In this document: positions 33,478-38,947 of the stretch, piece after piece
Layout: each line of letters starts with the position of its first letter
Numbering within the stretch: the first letter of the stretch is position 1
DNA from: Chloroflexota bacterium
GTDB lineage: Bacteria; Chloroflexota; Anaerolineae; Caldilineales; Caldilineaceae
Direction of reading: 5' to 3'
Assembly (NCBI GenBank): GCA_003451595.1
Contig: DMDA01000085.1
Coordinates: 2,111 to 41,057 of the forward strand
Length of the DNA stretch: 38,947 bases
Notes under the pieces: generated by a model
What the model saw: the letters and a program-made list of their open reading frames with translations, nothing else
Told to the model about the DNA's origin: nothing
Databases searched by the model: none
Position numbers and translations under genes: made by a program

Positions 33478-34902
33478 GTGAGTTTGCTGCGCCGTTACAC
33501 GACGATGTCTGCCGATGAAGTGGAGGCGCTCCTGCGCGCTGGCGCGTCGGCGCGGGTAGCGTTGCTGGCAGCCAGAACTGGCAAGCAGACGCTGGCTGAA
33601 ACGCTGGCCGCACTGGCCAATGCGGGCGGCGGCGTGGCTGTGCTGGGTGTCACCGCCAAAGGAACGCCGCAAGGTGCAGCCGAGCCGACGGCGTTGCGCG
33701 AATTGATCGTGGAAGCCAGCCTGGCCACAGAGCCGCCGCTGATCCTGCCGAGCGCACAACATGTGACGCTGGCGACCGGCGAGGTGGTTGTCGTCCAGGT
33801 GCCCGAAGGTCTGCCCAATGTCTACAACGTGCGCGGCGTCTATCTGACGCGCACAGGCAGCCAAAATCGTCCGCTGACGACCGCCGAACTACGCCAGCTG
33901 CTGCTTGATCGCGGGGAAAGCGGCTATGAAAGCCAGCCCGTCGCCGATGCCAGTCTGGACGATCTCGACGCAACGCGGGTCAACCGTTATCTCGATCAGG
34001 TGGGCTTGCCGCCCGATGCAGACATGGTGGAGGCGCTGTTGGGACGCGGCTGTGTCACGCGACGTGGCAGCGATGGTTTGCGCGCCCCAGACCCGCTGCC
34101 AACGGTGGCCGGGCTGCTGCTTTTCGGACGCAATCCACAACGCTTTCTACGGAGCGCCGAGATCATCTGCGTGCGCTATGCCGGCCCCACGATGGGCGAC
34201 GAATTTGTCCGCCAGGAGATCGGCGGGGTGCTGACAGAGCAGGCGCGACAAGCGGAGGCGTTTGTTGTCGGCAATATGCGTCGTGGGATGCGGATTCGCG
34301 GGCTGACGCGCGAGGAAACGACCGAGTATCCCCTGCCCGTCGTGCGCGAAGCGATTGTCAACGCCATCGCCCATCGCGATTACAGCATCCGCGGCGAGGG
34401 CATCCGCCTGCTCATGTTCAGCGATCGGCTCGAGGTCTACAGCCCTGGTCGTCTCCCTGGTCATGTCACCCTCGAAAACATCAAGGACGAACGCTATAGC
34501 CGCAACGAAGCCATTGTGGCCGTCTTGACCGACCTCGGTTACATCGAGCGACTCGGCTATGGCATCGACCGCATGATCGCTGCCATGCAGGAGGCCGGTC
34601 TACCAGCGCCGGAATTTGCCGAGACCGCCGCTGGCTTCCGCGTGACGCTGCGCTCGGCGGGTGAAGACCTGGTCAGCCCGCAGCCACAGGAGCAGCGCTG
34701 GCATCATGCCTTTCTCAACGAGCGGCAAGAGGCGGCGCTGGCGTTCGTGCGCCAACACGGACGCATCACCAATAGCGATTTACAGGCGCTGACGCCAGAG
34801 GTGCACCCGGAGACGATCCGTCGCGACCTGGCCGACCTGGTGGACAAGAATCTGTTGATCCGGATCGGGTCGAAACGTGCGACATATTACATCTTGAAGT
34901 GA
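33478..34902 (+). CDS. AlbA_2 / RecG-like ATPase-domain putative transcriptional regulator
   Basis: The 474-residue protein has the common three-part layout: an N-terminal AlbA_2/Schlafen-like domain (about 10-135, NAGGGVAVLGV), a HATPase_c_4 RecG-like domain (about 260-385, VREAIVNAIAHRDY, SPGRLPGHVT, RLGYGIDRMI) and a C-terminal winged helix (about 414-470, ERQEAALAFVRQHG...TIRRDLADLVDK). The AlbA part lacks the usual EFK motif (it reads VALLAAR), so its nucleic-acid or nuclease role may be altered. The GTG start at 33478 is chosen because AAAGGA lies upstream; the later ATG at 33505 has no ribosome site. Members of this layout are usually called putative DNA-binding regulators. Confidence 0.82.
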   Translation: MSLLRRYTTMSADEVEALLRAGASARVALLAARTGKQTLAETLAALANAGGGVAVLGVTAKGTPQGAAEPTALRELIVEASLATEPPLILPSAQHVTLATGEVVVVQVPEGLPNVYNVRGVYLTRTGSQNRPLTTAELRQLLLDRGESGYESQPVADASLDDLDATRVNRYLDQVGLPPDADMVEALLGRGCVTRRGSDGLRAPDPLPTVAGLLLFGRNPQRFLRSAEIICVRYAGPTMGDEFVRQEIGGVLTEQARQAEAFVVGNMRRGMRIRGLTREETTEYPLPVVREAIVNAIAHRDYSIRGEGIRLLMFSDRLEVYSPGRLPGHVTLENIKDERYSRNEAIVAVLTDLGYIERLGYGIDRMIAAMQEAGLPAPEFAETAAGFRVTLRSAGEDLVSPQPQEQRWHHAFLNERQEAALAFVRQHGRITNSDLQALTPEVHPETIRRDLADLVDKNLLIRIGSKRATYYILK

Positions 34903-34942
34903 GATTGGGTGATTGTGAGATTGGGTGATTGTGAGATTGGGG
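34901..34942 (+). repeat. 16-bp tandem repeat, about 2.6 copies
   Basis: GAGATTGGGTGATTGT repeats exactly twice (34901-34916 and 34917-34932), and a partial third copy follows. It starts within the stop codon of the regulator gene and ends about 55 bp before guaA. No promoter is evident in this gap. Confidence 0.85.
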
Positions 34943-34996
34943 ATGGGCGGGGTGTTTCATCCCCTGGCGATAACTTCTCTGGAAAAGGAAGGCTTT

Positions 34997-36577
34997 ATGC
35001 AGCATCAGACGATTGCTGTAATTGATTACGGCAGTCAGTACAGCCAATTGATCTGCCGTCGCGTGCGCGAGGTCAACGTTTACGCAGAACTAGTCTCGTG
35101 GGATCGCGCCGCCGAGGCGCTGCCGCGTCTCCGGCCACAGGGGATCATCCTCTCTGGCGGTCCCAACAGCGTCTACGATGCAGGCGCGCCGACGTTGCCC
35201 GATATCGTGCTGGCCAGCGGCGTGCCAGTGCTCGGTATCTGCTACGGGTTGCAATTGTTGGCGCACACCCTGGGCGGGCGCGTCACAGCAGCGCCAGAGC
35301 GCGAATATGGCGCAGCGACGATCCACGTCACCGGCACGGCAGCCGGCGCGGAAAGCCAACTCTTCGCCGACCTGCCCGCCACGCTGCAAGTCTGGATGAG
35401 CCACGGCGACCGTGTCGAGCAGTTGCCGGATGGCTTCCTGGCGGTGGCGCATAGCGGCAATTCTCCGCTTGCAGCTATTGCCGATGAGAAACGGCGGCTC
35501 TACGGCATCCAGTTTCACCCAGAAGTGGTGCACACGCCGCATGGACGCGACATCCTCGCCAACTTCGTCAAGCGCATCTGCGGCTGCAGCGGCGACTGGA
35601 CTGCCGGCAACTTCATTGAGGAGAGCGTCGCCCGCATCCGTGAGCAGGTCGGGCCGACTGGTCATGTAATCTGCGGGCTGAGCGGCGGCGTCGACAGTGC
35701 AGTGGCGGCGACGTTGGTGCATCGCGCCATCGGCGACCGGCTGGCGTGTGTCTTTGTCGATCATGGCCTCCTGCGCAAGGGTGAAGCCGAACAGGTGATC
35801 GAGACTTTCGAGCGCCACCAGGGGATGCGGCTGATTGCAGTCGACGCCAAAGAGGAGTTTCTCTCCGACCTGGCGGGCGTCGAGGACCCGGAGCGCAAAC
35901 GCAAGCTGATCGGCGCCCGCTTCGTGCGCGTCTTTGAGAACGAGGCGGCGCAACTGGCGGCGGAGTGGGGCGTTGAGGCGCCGGCGTTTCTAGCGCAGGG
36001 CACCCTCTACCCCGATGTAATCGAGTCCGCCAGCAATGCCGAGACCAAAAACGCCCGCACGATCAAGACGCACCACAACGTCGGCGGGCTGCCGGAAGAT
36101 ATGACTTTCCAGTTGATCGAGCCGTTGCGGATGCTCTTCAAGGACGAAGTGCGCACCGTCGGTGAAGCGTTGGGGCTGCCTGAAGAGATTGTCTGGCGCC
36201 ACCCCTTCCCTGGGCCAGGGCTGGCAATCCGCTGTCTGGGCGCAGTGACCTGGGAGCGGCTGGAAACGTTGCGCCACGCCGACAGCATTTTCCTGGAAGA
36301 GTTGCGCAACGCTGGCCTCTATCGCCAGACCAGTCAGGTCTTTGCTGTGCTGTTGCCCGTGCGCTCCGTCGGCGTCATGGGCGATGGCCGCACCTACGCC
36401 AATGCCCTCGCCCTGCGTGCCGTCACGACCGACGACTTCATGACGGCGGATTGGGCGCGGCTGCCCTACGATCTGCTGGCGCGCATCAGCAACCGCATCG
36501 TCAACGAAGTCGCTGGCGTCAACCGCGTCGTCTACGACATCAGCAGCAAACCCCCGGCGACAATTGAATGGGAGTAG
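34997..36577 (+). CDS. guaA: GMP synthase (glutamine-hydrolysing)
   Basis: GuaA converts XMP, ATP and glutamine to GMP in the cytoplasm. The ATG at 34997 follows AAAGGAAGG and gives 526 aa, the normal size. The N-terminal class I glutamine amidotransferase has SGGPNSVYD, the nucleophile Cys82 in GICYGLQ, and His174/Glu176 in FHPEV. The ATP-pyrophosphatase P-loop SGGVDS is at 229-234. The dimerisation domain ends in the conserved DISSKPPATIEWE. All catalytic residues are present. An earlier in-frame start at 34925 would lie in the 16-bp repeats and is rejected. Its TAG stop overlaps the ribosome site of the next gene. Confidence 0.98.
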   Translation: MQHQTIAVIDYGSQYSQLICRRVREVNVYAELVSWDRAAEALPRLRPQGIILSGGPNSVYDAGAPTLPDIVLASGVPVLGICYGLQLLAHTLGGRVTAAPEREYGAATIHVTGTAAGAESQLFADLPATLQVWMSHGDRVEQLPDGFLAVAHSGNSPLAAIADEKRRLYGIQFHPEVVHTPHGRDILANFVKRICGCSGDWTAGNFIEESVARIREQVGPTGHVICGLSGGVDSAVAATLVHRAIGDRLACVFVDHGLLRKGEAEQVIETFERHQGMRLIAVDAKEEFLSDLAGVEDPERKRKLIGARFVRVFENEAAQLAAEWGVEAPAFLAQGTLYPDVIESASNAETKNARTIKTHHNVGGLPEDMTFQLIEPLRMLFKDEVRTVGEALGLPEEIVWRHPFPGPGLAIRCLGAVTWERLETLRHADSIFLEELRNAGLYRQTSQVFAVLLPVRSVGVMGDGRTYANALALRAVTTDDFMTADWARLPYDLLARISNRIVNEVAGVNRVVYDISSKPPATIEWE

Positions 36578-36580
36578 CGT

Positions 36581-38218
36581 CTGCGCCGTCGTCGTCTGCC
36601 TTCCGCCCGCTTCATCAACTTTACCCTCCTCCTGATCGTGGTGCTGTCCCTCTTTCCGCTCTACAGTTACTACAAGGGGGTGGCGGCGCCGATCCCGCCG
36701 GGGGTGCGATTGGGCGGGGTCGATGTCACCGGCATGAAGACGACCGCAGAGATACGCGCTCACCTCGACCCCATCTATCATGAGTTACTCGGGGTGCGCT
36801 TTCAGAATCGCCTGCTCAAGCTAGACCCCGATGACTTCGGCTTCACCGTTGACTTCGAGCAGATGGTCGCCGACGCCGGGCAGTATCTAAGAGGTTGGGC
36901 GTTTGTCGACATCGCCGTGCGCGAGGCGATCGGGCTGCCGCAGCAGGTGCGCAATGTGCCTGTGCGCTATACCGTCGATGAGGCAAAGCTACGTGCCTGG
37001 CTGGAAAGTGTCGCCGCTGAACTGGACACGGCGCCGATCGCGGCGCGCGTGGTCGATGTGACTGCGACTACTGCGCCAGCCGGCGCGCTGCCTACGCCGA
37101 CACCCACCTTTCCCGCCACTGTGCCGCAGCCGCGCCGTGGGCTGCAATGGACGCCCGGCGCGCCCGGCTATGCCATCGACATCGACGCCAGCATCGAACG
37201 CATCATTGCCGGGCTGACCAGCTACGACGCCCGCGAGGTGGAACTGGCGATCCGAGAAATTCCGCCGCCGCTGCCGACGATGGCCGACCTGGAGCCGCAG
37301 TTGGTGCGCCTGCTCGACGACTATCCCGCCTTCACTACGGTCAGCATCATCGATCTGCAGCACGGCGACGCGGCGAACGTGGATGGCGACGCCGCGTTTT
37401 CGGCGATGGCGACGTTGCGCATTGCGTTGGCAGCCGCCGTCATGGAGAAGCTGCCCAATGGCATCGCAGCGGGCGATCCTGACGCCCAACAGGTGGGACA
37501 GTGGCTCGACTTGGCGCTCGGTAAAGACCCGAACGAACCGGCCAATGCTGCGCTCGCCTGGCTGGGCGATGGCAATGCAGTTGTTGGCGCGCAACGGCTA
37601 ACTGCGTTCGTGCGCAGCCTGGGCCTGGAAAACACCTTCACCCAGGGCGAGTTCGGAGGCGCTGCGCAGACGCCGATCACGACGCCCTCCAATCAGCGCG
37701 AACGCCCCAACACCCGCCCCGATGCCAACATGCAGACGACGCCGGCGGATATGGCGACATTGCTGGCGGCAATCTACCAATGCACCCAAGATGGCGGCAT
37801 CCTGCGCTTTCGCTACCCCGCCACGATCACGCCCGACGAGTGCGCCACGATTCTCTTTTACATGACGCACAACGAGCTGCGCGACGCGCTCTGGCGCGGT
37901 CTGCCCGATTGGGATGCACGTTGGATCGTACATCGACATGGCCTGTTGCCTGCACAACACGGCGAAGTGGCGCTGGTGTGGGGGCCGACAGGGCCGTATG
38001 TGATCAGCGCCTTCGTCTTCAATCCGGGGCTGGTGGGGTGGGAGGTGGCGAATCAAGCGGTCGCCGACCTCAGCCGTATTGTGTGGGAATTCTTCGTCTT
38101 TCAGCGCACGCAGGGCGCGCCTGAAGCTGGCGCGCCGCCTACACTGACGCCGCCGCCCGGCTACGTCGTCGTAGACGACGAGTATGCGCCATCGGCAGCG
38201 AACCCGACCGCACGCTAG
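36581..38218 (+). CDS. Membrane protein with VanW-N-type peptidoglycan-binding domain and catalytically dead beta-lactamase-like domain
   Basis: The start is set at a CTG (36581), six bases after GGGAG, giving 545 aa. The next candidate (GTG, 36638) has no ribosome site and would remove the basic stretch RRRRLPSARF and half of the membrane helix (about 12-30). Residues about 38-100 match PG_binding_4/VanW N-terminal domains (IPPGVRLGGVDVTGM). After a Pro/Thr linker, residues about 190-515 follow the class A beta-lactamase-like serine hydrolase fold (FSAMATLRIA; GAQRLTAFVRSLGLENTF; VHRHG; YVISAFVFNPG). The nucleophile Ser-x-x-Lys reads Ala277-T-L-Arg280, and the KTG/KHG Lys is Arg452. It is probably an envelope sensor or binding protein rather than a hydrolase. 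It follows guaA with almost no gap. Confidence 0.8.
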   Translation: MRRRRLPSARFINFTLLLIVVLSLFPLYSYYKGVAAPIPPGVRLGGVDVTGMKTTAEIRAHLDPIYHELLGVRFQNRLLKLDPDDFGFTVDFEQMVADAGQYLRGWAFVDIAVREAIGLPQQVRNVPVRYTVDEAKLRAWLESVAAELDTAPIAARVVDVTATTAPAGALPTPTPTFPATVPQPRRGLQWTPGAPGYAIDIDASIERIIAGLTSYDAREVELAIREIPPPLPTMADLEPQLVRLLDDYPAFTTVSIIDLQHGDAANVDGDAAFSAMATLRIALAAAVMEKLPNGIAAGDPDAQQVGQWLDLALGKDPNEPANAALAWLGDGNAVVGAQRLTAFVRSLGLENTFTQGEFGGAAQTPITTPSNQRERPNTRPDANMQTTPADMATLLAAIYQCTQDGGILRFRYPATITPDECATILFYMTHNELRDALWRGLPDWDARWIVHRHGLLPAQHGEVALVWGPTGPYVISAFVFNPGLVGWEVANQAVADLSRIVWEFFVFQRTQGAPEAGAPPTLTPPPGYVVVDDEYAPSAANPTAR

Positions 38219-38353
38219 GCGCCGTCGCCAAGACAACTAGATTGTAGCTGTCGCTGAGCAGGCAGGATTGTTCGCTGGAATTGTCCGACAGTCCTCAGGG
38301 TCAGAGGGGATGAGCCAGTGCGCGGAAACGCTCATCATCCAGCGTGCTCGCGC
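38219..38353. other. Intergenic gap between convergent genes
   Basis: These 135 bases separate the VanW-N protein gene from the AlbA_2 gene. No gene, clear terminator or repeat is seen. Confidence 0.5.
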
Positions 38354-38947
38354 TTACCCAAATCGGCTTTGAATATATTGCACCGCTGCGCTTACGCCCA
38401 GCGCGTTGCTGGAATTGCCGGTGCGCAGGTAGAACTCTTCCTTGCCTTGATAACGCAAATAGGCAGGGTGCGTCGATGGGCGCACACTGATGGCGCAGAT
38501 CGTTTTGTCTTCCAGGACGGGAAAGGTGAGCGTGACGAAGGGCCGATACTCCATGCCTACCATGTTGCCAAAGGCTACGTTGAAGACATTCTCGAAGCCA
38601 TCGACGCCTGGCTTGCGCAACGTCTTGAGGTCTGGCTCGATGCCCAGCACGCTGCCTTCATCATCGACGCCGATCAAAAGCAGCCCGCCGCGACTATTCA
38701 TGAAACCGACCAGATTTTTCATCACCGGTTCGTGGAGTTCCTTGTTGACGGACTGTTTGCGGTAATCCCACATCAGGCTGGCTTTAAACTCAATGAACTC
38801 GCCCTCGCCTGCGGCGATGAGCGCAGGGATTGGGCTGTTCAGCAGCGCAGGAAGCGCGGTCTCCTCCTGCATCATGGTGCGCACCTGCTCGGCCAGCACT
38901 TCCGGGTCATGCACATGCTTGAGCTTCGCCAATACCTGGCCGTTGCG
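38354..38947 (-). CDS. AlbA_2 (Schlafen-like) domain protein, 3' part (5' end beyond window)
   Basis: The frame stays open to the right window edge (RNGQVLAKLKHVHD...), so a TTG at 38932 is probably internal and the N-terminus is missing. The visible C-terminal part is a complete AlbA_2-type domain: GEFIEFKASLMWD with the canonical EFK, NLVGFMNSRGGLLLIGVDDEG, then KTICAISVRPS and EEFYLRTGNSSNALG. Such domains bind nucleic acid or act as divergent nucleases in Schlafen-like proteins. The region before it (EVLAEQVRTMMQEE) looks like a helical linker from another domain. Unlike the regulator at 33.5 kb, its signature residues are intact. Confidence 0.82.
   Translation of the reverse strand, partial: RNGQVLAKLKHVHDPEVLAEQVRTMMQEETALPALLNSPIPALIAAGEGEFIEFKASLMWDYRKQSVNKELHEPVMKNLVGFMNSRGGLLLIGVDDEGSVLGIEPDLKTLRKPGVDGFENVFNVAFGNMVGMEYRPFVTLTFPVLEDKTICAISVRPSTHPAYLRYQGKEEFYLRTGNSSNALGVSAAVQYIQSRFG

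Noticed and set aside
33432..33518. 28-codon leader peptide (ATG at 33432 after GGGAG) overlapping the regulator start
   Set aside because: The spacing to GGGAG is too short and the peptide shows no attenuator-like codon bias.
34903..34996. Purine riboswitch before guaA
   Set aside because: The gap is only 94 bp, about half of it 16-bp repeats; no conserved purine-riboswitch core or terminator stem is seen.

Overview
This is a GC-rich (about 60%) bacterial chromosome segment with dense, mostly operonic genes and no insertion sequences, phage genes or CRISPR array. The best guess for the source is a Chloroflexota bacterium, perhaps of the Caldilinea/Anaerolineae type. The clues are a CapA-type protein with an N-terminal binding-protein-like half, a deazaflavin (F420)-type nitroreductase, a lipoprotein alpha-2-macroglobulin, long Pro/Thr-linked exported proteins and an exported protein ending in YLPVATK. 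The assignment is inference from protein style, not from a marker gene.

Layout. 1-2.3 kb: the 5' end of a leftward gene, a leftward conserved hypothetical, and a rightward membrane histidine kinase that has lost its phospho-acceptor His. 2.5-7.9 kb: an 1,803-aa exported protein of six lamin-tail-like (LTD) domains, Pro/Thr linkers, a degenerate PHP-like domain and an OB-fold. 8.0-10.5 kb: a leftward CapA-like lipoprotein and a rightward deazaflavin-type nitroreductase. 10.6-15.5 kb: a CAT-anticodon tRNA (minus strand), six 14-bp tandem repeats, and an alpha-2-macroglobulin lipoprotein with an intact thioester and a membrane hairpin in its bait region. 15.6-22.2 kb: four coiled-coil genes, three with N-terminal membrane helices and two ending in paired helix-hairpin-helix (HhH) motifs; an intrinsic terminator precedes the last. 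22.3-26.2 kb: a 1,310-aa exported protein of FN3-like repeats whose Shine-Dalgarno site lies in a strong hairpin. 26.4-33.3 kb: a leftward seven-gene operon with overlapping or abutting genes (lipoprotein hydrolase, YgfZ-like protein, LipM-like octanoyltransferase, DUF503, FAD-linked 2-hydroxyacid oxidase, App1-like phosphatase, D-2-hydroxyacid dehydrogenase). 33.4-38.2 kb: an AlbA/RecG-like regulator, guaA, and a membrane VanW-N/beta-lactamase-fold protein lacking catalytic residues. 38.35 kb to the end: the 3' part of a leftward AlbA_2-domain gene.

How the genes fit together. The window is rich in envelope functions: two large surface proteins, alpha-2-macroglobulin, two other lipoproteins, a CapA-like enzyme and a peptidoglycan-binding-type protein. 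The leftward operon joins lipoyl/Fe-S maintenance (LipM, YgfZ) with 2-hydroxyacid redox. The coiled-coil/HhH cluster is the best candidate for an undescribed system: membrane-anchored rods plus a soluble rod carrying possible DNA-binding HhH pairs, which would suit membrane-nucleoid tethering. A second theme is catalytic decay on an intact fold, seen in the kinase, the PHP-like domain and the beta-lactamase-like domain.
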